From positions 124,001 to 188,000 of the forward strand of contig CAVOQQ010000006.1 of NCBI GenBank assembly GCA_963698395.1: DNA of 64,000 bases, read 5' to 3'. The notes beneath the pieces are model-generated. The model was not told the DNA's origin. It worked only from the letters and a program-made list of their open reading frames with translations, and did no database searches. Below are positions 44,369-52,531 of the stretch, in pieces; the stretch's first letter is position 1, and the number at the start of each line of letters is the position of its first letter. The translations under genes and the position numbers were made by a program. This DNA is from JBBQUN01 sp963698395. GTDB taxonomy: Bacteria; Actinomycetota; Acidimicrobiia; Acidimicrobiales; SZUA-35.

Positions 44369-46180
44369 ATGTCGTTGCTCGATCTTCCTCACCACGACCC
44401 GTCGATCCGCCACGTCTCCAATCCCCGCCCGAAGGCGGGTGAGGTCGTCGAGGTCGCCGTCGACGTTCCGGCGGCCTCCGGGTTCGACACCTGGTTGCTG
44501 CGTGCGCCCGAAGACGGTGAGGTTCGCTGGATCGAACCGATGGCGATCGACGAGACGGGCAGTGGCCATCGCTGGCGGTTCCTGTTGCCGTGTCACAACG
44601 CCATCGTCTCGTACCGGTTCTGGTGCCGCGGCTCAGATGGAGCCCAGTGGCTCAACGGCATCGGACTGGTCGACTTCGATCCTCTCGACCACCACGATTT
44701 TCGGCTCATCACGACCGGCGCCACGCCGTCATGGGTGCCCGAAACGGTGTGGTACCAGATCTTCCCCGATCGGTTCGCGACGTCGGGTCGGCACTCGGCC
44801 GAGCTCCCGCCGTGGGCGCGACGAGCGTCCTGGGACGACCCGGTCGCCTCGGGGCCCGATGCCATGACCCAGCTCTACTGCGGCGACCTCGACGGCATCG
44901 CCGAGCATCTCGACCATCTGGTCGATCTCGGCGTCGGCGGCATCTACCTGAACCCCGTTTTCCCTGCCCGATCCAATCATCGGTACGACGCGACGACGTT
45001 CGACATCGTGGACCCGATCCTCGGTGGTGACGACGCCCTCGTCCGTCTCCGTGAAGCGTGCGACGAGCGCGGCCTTCGGCTGATGACCGATCTGACCCTC
45101 AATCACACCGGCGACGCCCACGACTGGTTCGTTGCCGCCAAGGCCGACGCAACCAGCGTCGAGGCGGGCTTCTACTACTTCGACAGCCACCCCGACGACT
45201 ACGAGTCGTGGATCGGTATCAAGAGCCTGCCCAAGCTCGACCACTCGTCGGCTGCACTGCGCGAGCGGTTCTACGACGGCCCAACGTCGGTGGTCGCTCG
45301 CTACCTGCTCCCGCCGTTCGATCTGGCCGGCTGGCGTATCGACGTCGCCAACATGACCGGCCGCTACGGTCTGATCGATCTGAACGCCGAGGTGCGGCAG
45401 ACCACGCGAGCAACGCTCGACTCGATCGATCCCGACAAGTGGCTCGTCGCCGAGCATTTCTTCGACGCCTCCGCTGATGCCCAAGGCGATGGTTGGCATG
45501 GGGTCATGAACTATGCGGGAGTCGCTCGACCGGTCGTCAGTTGGCTCGGTGAGTTCTCGACCTTGGCGGCGATGATGCCGGGGCCGGGCCAGGATCAGCG
45601 CGACGGGGTCGCGGTCGCCCGTGCGATCGACGACGTCCGCGCCTCGCTGCCGTGGCAGGTCGTCGTCGGCTCGATGGCGCTGCTCGGCTCGCACGACACG
45701 GCCCGCTGGCAGACCATGGCTCGCTCGCCCGAGCTGGCACGTGTCGGATTCGGCTTCTTGATGACCCTGCCGGGATCGCCCTGTTTCCTCTATGGCGACG
45801 AGATCGGTCTACAGGGGAGCTCATCGGAGTCGGCCCGCCGCACCATGCCCTGGGACGAAGGCGAATGGGACCTCGACCTCCTCGACTTCTATCGGCGCCT
45901 GATCCGGTTCCGGTCCGGTAGCGATGCCCTTGCGAACGGTGGGTTCCGCTGGGTCGAGCGAACCGCCGACGCCCTGTCGTTTCTGCGCGAGACCGATGAT
46001 GAACGACTCCTCGTTCGTGTGACCCGCGCTGCCACGGCGCCGCTCGAACTGTCGCTCGCGGCGCTCGATTCGACGCAACTGACCCCGATCTTCGGCAGAG
46101 CAGCTGCTCGCTCAGACGAAGACGCGGTGACACTCGAGTCCAACGAGCCTTCGTTCTCGATGTGGCGCCTGTCGTCATGA
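44369..46180 (+). CDS. GH13 alpha-glucosidase/neopullulanase-type enzyme, cytoplasmic
   Basis: A 603-residue GH13 protein without a signal peptide. An N-terminal beta-sandwich (about residues 1-120, CBM34-like) precedes the barrel. The conserved regions are DLTLNHTGD, GWRIDVANMTG with the nucleophile Asp near 325, WLVAEHFFD with the acid Glu near 362, and LLGSHDTAR with the third acid near 443. The design matches cyclomaltodextrinase/neopullulanase enzymes that cut imported maltodextrins. It overlaps the following gene by ATGA and is in the mal operon. Confidence 0.88.
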   Translation: MSLLDLPHHDPSIRHVSNPRPKAGEVVEVAVDVPAASGFDTWLLRAPEDGEVRWIEPMAIDETGSGHRWRFLLPCHNAIVSYRFWCRGSDGAQWLNGIGLVDFDPLDHHDFRLITTGATPSWVPETVWYQIFPDRFATSGRHSAELPPWARRASWDDPVASGPDAMTQLYCGDLDGIAEHLDHLVDLGVGGIYLNPVFPARSNHRYDATTFDIVDPILGGDDALVRLREACDERGLRLMTDLTLNHTGDAHDWFVAAKADATSVEAGFYYFDSHPDDYESWIGIKSLPKLDHSSAALRERFYDGPTSVVARYLLPPFDLAGWRIDVANMTGRYGLIDLNAEVRQTTRATLDSIDPDKWLVAEHFFDASADAQGDGWHGVMNYAGVARPVVSWLGEFSTLAAMMPGPGQDQRDGVAVARAIDDVRASLPWQVVVGSMALLGSHDTARWQTMARSPELARVGFGFLMTLPGSPCFLYGDEIGLQGSSSESARRTMPWDEGEWDLDLLDFYRRLIRFRSGSDALANGGFRWVERTADALSFLRETDDERLLVRVTRAATAPLELSLAALDSTQLTPIFGRAAARSDEDAVTLESNEPSFSMWRLSS

Positions 46181-48432
46181 CCCGGCGCTCGGGCGCAGCT
46201 CTCGCCCTGGCGCTGCTTCTCGGGTCGGCCGGCTGTACGTCGAGCTCGAGCGATCGATCGGTGCCGACGATGCCGAGCACCGAGCAATCACCGGAAGTCG
46301 TCGTCGACGAACGCGACGCCGAAACCCTCGCCGCCGGTCCGGTGGCCGACGTCGTTCGTTCGACGCTTGCCGATCGTCCGATCTACTTCGTGATGATCGA
46401 CCGCTTCGCGAACGGGGATCCCGGCAACGATCGCGGCGGGAGCGCCGGCGACGACCCGTTGGTCCACGGCTTCCTGCCGACCGATCCCGGCTACTTCCAC
46501 GGCGGTGACCTCGTCGGTCTGACCGACTCGTTGCCGTATCTCGAAGAGCTCGGAGTCGGCGCCATCTGGATCACCCCACCGTTCACGAACCGGGTGGTTC
46601 AGGGCGACGCGACGATTGCCGGTTCGTCGGCCGGCTATCACGGCTACTGGCAGATCGACTGGTCGGCGATCGATCGCCACCTCGGATCCGACGCCGACAT
46701 GTCGGCGTTCATCGATGCGGCGCATGACGCCGGGATCCTGGTCTACTTCGACATCGTCCTCAATCACACCGGCGACGTCATCGTGCTGAACGATCCGAAT
46801 GGTCAGCCGGCAGATCCGATCTACGTCTCGAAGCAGCAGTCGCCGTATCTCGACGCAAACGGCATGCCCTTCGACGATGCTGCGCTGGCCGGCAGCGATC
46901 GCTTCCCTGACCTCGACCCGAACATCTCGTTTCCCTACCGGCCAGGATTCGCCTCGGAAGACGATGCGGTCATCAAGTGGCCGGACTGGCTGAACGATCC
47001 GACGAACTATCACAACCGGGGTGACTCACTGTTCACCGGTGAGAACTCGCTCTATGGCGACTTCTACGGCCTCGACGATCTGTTCACCGAGCGGCCCGCG
47101 GTCGTCGAGGGAATGATCGAGCTCTATGAGGACATCCTCGATCGCTTTCCCATCGATGGGGTGCGAGTCGACACGGTCAAGCACGTGAACGACGAGTTCT
47201 GGCAGGCCTTCGTGCCCGCGTTGTCGAACGCAGCGAGCGAGCGCAACCGGCCTGGGTTCAACATCTTCGGCGAGGTGTACTCCGAAGATCCGATCCTGAA
47301 CTCGAGCTACAGCACACGGTGGGGGATGAGCGGCACGCTCGACTTCGTGTTGGCCGGCGGACTCCGTGAGTACGTGGCTCGCAAGGCCGACGCCGCGGTC
47401 ATCGCTCAGGTGTTCGATGCCGATGATTGGTACCTCGATGCCGATTCGAACGCTTCGATGTTGGTGACCTTCTTCGGCAATCACGATGTCGGCCGGATGG
47501 GTCGGCTCATCGCCGATGTCGAGGGCGAACCGACATCGGCAACCGAGGCCGACCTGCTCCTCGACATGCAACTCGGGTTCGACCTCCTGTTCCTGAGCCG
47601 GGGCACCCCCACCGTCTACTACGGCGACGAGCAGGGCTTCGTCGGCGCCGGCCGAGACCAGCAGGCTCGCCAGTCGATGTTCGCGTCCGTCACCCCCGAC
47701 TACATCGAGCCCGGCGCTGCCGGCGTGGCGACGATCGGGAGCGACGCCACTGCGGCCGACGACAACTTCGACCCGACACACCCGCTCTATCGGTGGATCG
47801 CCGATCTCAACCGACTACGTGCCGATCACCCGACGTTGGCCTCGGGATCTCAGACCGTTCTGCTGGCCGAGGGGTCGGTGCTCGCCTTCTCGAGGATCGA
47901 CCCGCTCGAACGGACCGAGTATCTCGTCGTCGCCAACAACGCCGATGCGCCGGTCGATGTCGTCGTTCCCTCGCTCAGCGCCGACACCGACTTCGTACCG
48001 CTCCGTGGCAGCGGCGATGCCGGCAGCGCCCGCTCGTCGGCCGACGGGTCGGTCGACGTCGCCGTGCCCCGTCGCTCGGTCCAGATCCTTCGAGCAGCCG
48101 ACCCGATCCCGGTTCCCGGCGACGCGCCGACCATCGAACTGGTTCGCCCGACCGAGGGCGCTTCCATCCCGACTGAGCGGTTCCGTTTCGAGGCCGTCCT
48201 CGGTGACCGCCGCCCGGCAACGGTCACCTTTGCCGTCTCGATCGACGGAGCCGAGCCGGTGGTGATCGGGACAGACGATGCCCCGCCGTATCGGGTCTAC
48301 TGGAACAACGGCACCAGCGTGTTCGGCCCGGCCGTGCCGTCGGGATCGACGGTCGAGGTGACCGCGACAGTCGACGACGGTTCGGGACAGCGTCGTTCGG
48401 CTCGAGCCGTGGCCACACTCGCCACGCCCTGA
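46177..48432 (+). CDS. exported GH13 alpha-amylase lipoprotein
   Basis: The 751-residue precursor has a lipoprotein signal (lipobox GSAGC, Cys20) and a GH13 barrel starting IYFVMIDRFANGDPGND. Catalytic regions are FDIVLNHTGD, GVRVDTVKHVN (nucleophile Asp near 332), IFGEVYSEDP (Glu near 365) and FFGNHDVGR (Asp near 436). A C-terminal beta-sandwich (about residues 650-751, TIELVRPTEGASI) is Ig-like. It would hydrolyse starch or glycogen outside the cell and feed MalEFG. The start overlaps the cytoplasmic GH13 gene by ATGA; the signal peptide supports it over an ATG five codons upstream. Confidence 0.88.
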   Translation: MTRRSGAALALALLLGSAGCTSSSSDRSVPTMPSTEQSPEVVVDERDAETLAAGPVADVVRSTLADRPIYFVMIDRFANGDPGNDRGGSAGDDPLVHGFLPTDPGYFHGGDLVGLTDSLPYLEELGVGAIWITPPFTNRVVQGDATIAGSSAGYHGYWQIDWSAIDRHLGSDADMSAFIDAAHDAGILVYFDIVLNHTGDVIVLNDPNGQPADPIYVSKQQSPYLDANGMPFDDAALAGSDRFPDLDPNISFPYRPGFASEDDAVIKWPDWLNDPTNYHNRGDSLFTGENSLYGDFYGLDDLFTERPAVVEGMIELYEDILDRFPIDGVRVDTVKHVNDEFWQAFVPALSNAASERNRPGFNIFGEVYSEDPILNSSYSTRWGMSGTLDFVLAGGLREYVARKADAAVIAQVFDADDWYLDADSNASMLVTFFGNHDVGRMGRLIADVEGEPTSATEADLLLDMQLGFDLLFLSRGTPTVYYGDEQGFVGAGRDQQARQSMFASVTPDYIEPGAAGVATIGSDATAADDNFDPTHPLYRWIADLNRLRADHPTLASGSQTVLLAEGSVLAFSRIDPLERTEYLVVANNADAPVDVVVPSLSADTDFVPLRGSGDAGSARSSADGSVDVAVPRRSVQILRAADPIPVPGDAPTIELVRPTEGASIPTERFRFEAVLGDRRPATVTFAVSIDGAEPVVIGTDDAPPYRVYWNNGTSVFGPAVPSGSTVEVTATVDDGSGQRRSARAVATLATP

Positions 48433-48463
48433 GCGCTCGGCCCATGCCGCGCACGGGGCCGGT

Positions 48464-48545
48464 GGGCGACACCCGCGACATTGGGTGACACCGTGACATT
48501 GGGTGACACCGTGACATTGGGTGACACCGTGACATTGGGTGACAG
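48464..48545. repeat. 18-bp tandem repeat upstream of the semialdehyde dehydrogenase gene
   Basis: A diverged 19-bp unit (GGGCGACACCCGCGACATT) is followed by three perfect copies of GGGTGACACCGTGACATT and a partial one (GGGTGACAG). The array ends 9 bp before the ATG at 48555, so it occupies the place of the ribosome site and much of the 122-bp gap after the amylase gene. Each unit holds GTGACA twice, which could serve as iterated protein sites. Confidence 0.88.
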
Positions 48546-48554
48546 AATGGCGCG

Positions 48555-49982
48555 ATGCAGACACAACTCTTGATCGGTGGCACGTGGCGAGCTGGCGCAA
48601 CGGGCGAAGAGATCAGCGTCATCAACCCAGCCAACGGTGAGACGATCGCCGAGGTTGCCGCCGGCACTCCCGACGACGCAACCGCTGCGTGCGACGCAGC
48701 GGCAGCAGCCCAGGCCGCCTGGGCCAAGACGGCACCACGCGAACGAGGGGAGATCCTTCGCCGCTGCTGGCAGCTCATGATCGATCACACCGAGGAGCTG
48801 GCCGATCTCATCACCCTCGAACACGGCAAACCGCTTGCCGATGCACGTGGCGAGGTGGCGTATGCCGCCGAGTTCTTTCGCTGGAACTCCGAAGAGGCCG
48901 TGCGCATCCACGGTTCGATCGCCACTGCGCCGTCCGGAGCGAATCGCATGATCGTGCACCACGTGCCGATCGGAGTGGTCATCATCGTGACCCCGTGGAA
49001 CTTCCCGGCTGCCATGATCACCCGGAAACTCGCCCCTGCGCTGGCGGCCGGCAACACCGCGGTGATCAAGCCGGCGAAGGACACCCCACTCACGGCACTG
49101 CGGATCGGTGAGCTGATGGTCGAGGCCGGCGTGCCCGACGGCGTGGTCAACATCGTCCCGACCAAGTCGTCCGGATCGTGGTTCGATGCCGCGGTGGACC
49201 ATCCGGCCACTCGCATGGTGTCGTTCACCGGGTCGACCGAGGTCGGTCGTGGGCTCCTCGCTCGGTCGGCCGACCGGGTGCTCAAGACCGTCATGGAACT
49301 CGGCGGCAACGCCCCCTTCATCGTGTTCGCCGATGCCGACATCGACGCCGCGGTCGAGGGTGCGATGGTGGCGAAGATGCGTCACTCGGCCGAGACCTGC
49401 ACCGCGGCCAACCGCTTCTACGTCGAGGCCCCCGTGGTCGAGGAGTTCGCAATGAAACTCGCTGCCGCCATGGGCGCCGTGGGTGTCGGTGACGGCCATG
49501 ACGACGGGGTCAGCTGCGGGCCGATGATCAACCAGAGCGCCATCGACGACATCGATGGTCTCGTCACCGCTGCGGTCGAGGCGGGGGCGACCATCCTCAC
49601 CGGCGGCGGACCACTCGATCGCCGCGGCTTCTTCTACGAACCGACCGTGCTGTCGGGCGTGGAGCACTCCTCGCCGATCATCCACGAGGAGATCTTCGGG
49701 CCGGTGGCACCGATCGTTTCGTTCACCGACACCGACGCCATGATCGACATGGCGAACGACACCGAGATGGGCCTGACCGGCTACGTCTACACCAGCGACA
49801 TCGGGCGGGGCCTGGCGGTGTCCGAACGGATCCAAGCTGGCATGATCGGACTCAACCGAGGTGCGGTGTCCGATCCTGCGGCGCCGTTCGGCGGGATGAA
49901 GCAATCGGGCCTCGGCCGTGAGGGCGCAAGCGAAGGAATCTATGAGTTCTGCGAGACCCAGTACATCGCCACCAACTGGTGA
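48555..49982 (+). CDS. NAD(P)-dependent succinate-semialdehyde dehydrogenase-type aldehyde dehydrogenase
   Basis: An intact 475-residue dehydrogenase: LLIGGTWRAGATGEEISVINPANGE, ITPWNFPAAMITRKLAPALAAG, catalytic Glu in VMELGGNAPFIVF near 255 and nucleophile Cys in HSAETCTAANRFYV near 289. The C-terminus with GREGASEGIYEF fits the GabD-like group. No ordinary ribosome site is visible because the upstream stretch is tandem repeat. It is followed by an ornithine-cyclodeaminase-like gene and an amidohydrolase, suggesting amine or GABA-type carbon handling. Confidence 0.87.
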   Translation: MQTQLLIGGTWRAGATGEEISVINPANGETIAEVAAGTPDDATAACDAAAAAQAAWAKTAPRERGEILRRCWQLMIDHTEELADLITLEHGKPLADARGEVAYAAEFFRWNSEEAVRIHGSIATAPSGANRMIVHHVPIGVVIIVTPWNFPAAMITRKLAPALAAGNTAVIKPAKDTPLTALRIGELMVEAGVPDGVVNIVPTKSSGSWFDAAVDHPATRMVSFTGSTEVGRGLLARSADRVLKTVMELGGNAPFIVFADADIDAAVEGAMVAKMRHSAETCTAANRFYVEAPVVEEFAMKLAAAMGAVGVGDGHDDGVSCGPMINQSAIDDIDGLVTAAVEAGATILTGGGPLDRRGFFYEPTVLSGVEHSSPIIHEEIFGPVAPIVSFTDTDAMIDMANDTEMGLTGYVYTSDIGRGLAVSERIQAGMIGLNRGAVSDPAAPFGGMKQSGLGREGASEGIYEFCETQYIATNW

Positions 49983-50004
49983 CCGACCGGCGGGTCTGGC
50001 CGCC

Positions 50005-50925
50005 GTGCCGTTCCTGTCGGCCCACGACGTGACCTCGATGGTGTCCATGAGCGACACCATCGAGGCGTTGCGGGCCGCCTTCGGTGAGCGCCGGGCGGCG
50101 CCCGAGCGCGGTGTCGCTTCGTTCGATCTCGGCAATCTGCTCACCATGCCCGCCGTTGCCGGGGCGCGCGCCGGCGTGAAGATCATCACCCTCGTGCCGG
50201 GGAATCCCGAGCGCGGGCTCCCGGCCATCCAGGGGCTCTACGTGTTGTTCAGCGCCGTCGACGGCCGGGTTCGCGCCCTGCTCGACGGCGGCTGCCTGAC
50301 CGCCCTGCGCACGCCCGCCGCCTCGGGTCTGGCCGCCGACTCTCTGGCCCCCGAGTCGCCGTCCACGATCGGGATCATCGGTGCCGGGGTGCAGGGGCGG
50401 GGTCACCTCGATGCCATGCGGGTGGTGCGGCCCTCGCTGTCGTCGGTGGTGGTCGCCAGTCGTTCGGTGGCATCGGCCGAGGCCCTGGTCGACCTCGCTC
50501 GGTCCGATGGCCTCGACGCGCGCGTCGGCTCGATCGCCGAGGCATCGGCGTGCGAGATCATCTGCGCCTGCACGTCGGCTCAGCAGCCGATCCTTCCCGA
50601 CACGCTGCCGGAGGGCTCGTTCCTCAGCGCCATCGGCGCCTACTTGCCCGATCAGGCCGAGATGTCACCAGCGTTGGTGGCGAGCGCCGATGTCTGGGTC
50701 GACGCCGAGGCCGCAGCACGAGTCGAAGCGGGCGATCTGATCCAGGCCGTCGATGCGGGTGCGTGGGGCTGGGCAGATCTGCGCGGCGACCTGGTCGACC
50801 TCGTGTCGAGCGGTGCTGCGATCACCGAGACCGGTCGACCGCGCATCTTCAAGAGCGTCGGTCTGTCGATCGAAGATCTGACCCTGGCCGACCTGGCCGC
50901 CACCCGAGCAGGAATCGAGGCATAG
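50005..50925 (+). CDS. ornithine cyclodeaminase / mu-crystallin family protein
   Basis: The protein (306 residues from the GTG at 50005) has the family layout: PFLSAHDVTSMVSMSDTIEALRAAF, GVKIITLVPGNPERGLPAIQG with the substrate lysine, LTALRTPAASGLAAD, and the Rossmann motif IGIIGAGVQGRGHLDAM near residue 122. Members use NAD(P) to cyclise ornithine, or reduce cyclic imines and opine-like compounds. The GTG matches the usual N-terminus; an ATG at 49942 in the same frame would overlap the dehydrogenase gene by 41 bp. The link with amines fits the neighbours. Confidence 0.83.
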   Translation: MPFLSAHDVTSMVSMSDTIEALRAAFGERRAAPERGVASFDLGNLLTMPAVAGARAGVKIITLVPGNPERGLPAIQGLYVLFSAVDGRVRALLDGGCLTALRTPAASGLAADSLAPESPSTIGIIGAGVQGRGHLDAMRVVRPSLSSVVVASRSVASAEALVDLARSDGLDARVGSIAEASACEIICACTSAQQPILPDTLPEGSFLSAIGAYLPDQAEMSPALVASADVWVDAEAAARVEAGDLIQAVDAGAWGWADLRGDLVDLVSSGAAITETGRPRIFKSVGLSIEDLTLADLAATRAGIEA

Positions 50926-50927
50926 CA

Positions 50928-51922
50928 ATGGACCAAGAACAGGCCGATTGGTTGGCGACCTACTGCGAGGAGCCGGTCGACCCCGATCAGGCGATCTGCG
51001 ATCCGCACCACCATCTCTGGGACTTCCCGACCGACCGGTATCTCCTCGACGAGCTGCGAGCCGACACCGGAGCGGGGCACGACGTCGTCAGCACCGTCTT
51101 CATCGAATGCACCGCCGGGTATCGCGAGACCGGACCCGAGGAGCTTCGGCCGGTCGGCGAAACGGAGTTCGTCCTCGCCCAGGCCATCGAGAGCGCCGAG
51201 ACCGACGGCAGCGAGATCAAGGGCATCGTCGGCATGGCCGACCTGACTCTCGGGTCGAGCGTCGCCGAGGTGCTCGAGGCGCACCTCGAGGCCGGGGGAG
51301 GGCGGTTCAAGGGGATCCGTCACGCCACGGCGCATGACCCGAGTCCCGACGTGCGGCGCTCACACACCCGTCCCGCACCCGGCCTGATGGGCGACCCCTC
51401 TTTCGCAGGGGATTCGCCGAGCTCGCTCACCATGATCTCCGCTTCGATGCGTGGCTGTACCACCCACAGATCACCGAGCTCGTCGACCTGGCCCATGCCC
51501 ACACCGACGTGCTCATCGTGCTCGATCACCTGGGTGGGCCGCTCGGCGTCGGGCCCTACGCCGGTCGGCGCGAAGAGGTGCGGGCCGAGTGGCGCCGGTC
51601 GATCATCCAGCTCGCCGAGTGTCCGAACGTGAGCATCAAGCTGGGTGGCATCGGGATGACCGTCTTCGGACTCGGTTGGCAACACCACTCGACGCCGCCC
51701 ACGTCCGATGCCCTGGTCGAGGCCTGGGGTCCTGACATCGAGTTCTGTATCGAACAATTCGGCGTCCGCCGCTCGATGTTCGAGTCGAACTTCCCGGTGG
51801 ATCGTCGCTCGACGAGCTACACGGTCCTCTGGAACGCCTTCCAGAAGATCACTGCCGACTACTCCGCCGATGAGCGTTCGGCGTTGTTCCACGACACCGC
51901 CGTGGCGTTTTACGACCTCTGA
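50928..51922 (+). pseudogene. amidohydrolase (TIM-barrel, amidohydrolase 2 / lactonase type), one-base deletion near 51405
   Basis: DPHHHLWDF near residue 25 supplies the first metal histidines, and FIECTAGYRETGPEELRPVGE and GRFKGIRHATA follow. The frame is lost in CCCTCTTTCGCAGGGG; adding one C gives Pro-Ser-Phe-Arg-Arg-Gly-Phe-Ala and restores the remainder, with DVLIVLDHLGGPLGV, NVSIKLGGIGMTVFG and MFESNFPVDR (catalytic Asp region). The repaired protein would be 331 residues. Such enzymes hydrolyse lactones or decarboxylate aromatic acids. Unlike the other breaks in the window this one looks like a missing base. Confidence 0.82.
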
Positions 51923-51945
51923 GGCGGCAGACCCGGTAAGTTCAC

Positions 51946-52521
51946 GTGGTGGCTCGCAACGAACCGCTCACCTTCGATCCGATTGCCGAAGCTCGACGCC
52001 AGTGGACCACCCGCGGTTTCGCCGCCTCGTCGGCGATGGCTGCCACCACCTCGATCATGCGGGCGCATCAGATCGTGCAACGTGCGGTCGACGAGGCGCT
52101 CGCTCCGTTCGACCTCACGTTCGCTCGCTACGAAGCGCTCACGCTCATCTCTTTCAGCCGTGCTGGCGAACTGCCGCTCGGGAAGATGGGTGACCGACTG
52201 ATGGTGCACCCCGCCAGTGTCACCAACGCCATCGATCGATTGGAGCGGCAAGGGCTCGTCGAGCGTCGTCGTTCTGCCGCCGACCGCCGTACGGTGCTCG
52301 CCGTGATCACCGACGAGGGTCGGAAGGTCGCCGAGGAGGCAACGACGGCACTGGGCAACGTCGACTACGGAGCCGGGGCGCTGGGTGAGCCCGAGCGTGA
52401 GGAACTCTACGACATCATCAAGCGTCTACGGGTGGCCGAGGGCGACTTCGTCGCCGGGGCAGGAGCCCTGGCCGACGATGCACCGACCGATGAGTCGACG
52501 GCAGATTCATTGGACATCTAA
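51946..52521 (+). CDS. MarR-family transcriptional regulator
   Basis: The 191-residue protein (GTG start) has a MarR winged helix: LTFARYEALTLISFSRAGELPLGKMGDRL, then HPASVTNAIDRLERQGLVERRRSAADRRTVL. It is unlike the MarR at 29070 outside the fold. It ends 10 bp before the mutase gene and begins 23 bp after the amidohydrolase, so it may control either. No palindrome stands out next to it. Confidence 0.86.
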   Translation: MVARNEPLTFDPIAEARRQWTTRGFAASSAMAATTSIMRAHQIVQRAVDEALAPFDLTFARYEALTLISFSRAGELPLGKMGDRLMVHPASVTNAIDRLERQGLVERRRSAADRRTVLAVITDEGRKVAEEATTALGNVDYGAGALGEPEREELYDIIKRLRVAEGDFVAGAGALADDAPTDESTADSLDI

Positions 52522-52531
52522 GCTTCCCCTC

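Noticed and set aside
22505..48545. Tandem repeats as CRISPR arrays
   Set aside because: Units are directly adjacent or differ only by short conserved spacers; there are no unique spacers and no cas genes.
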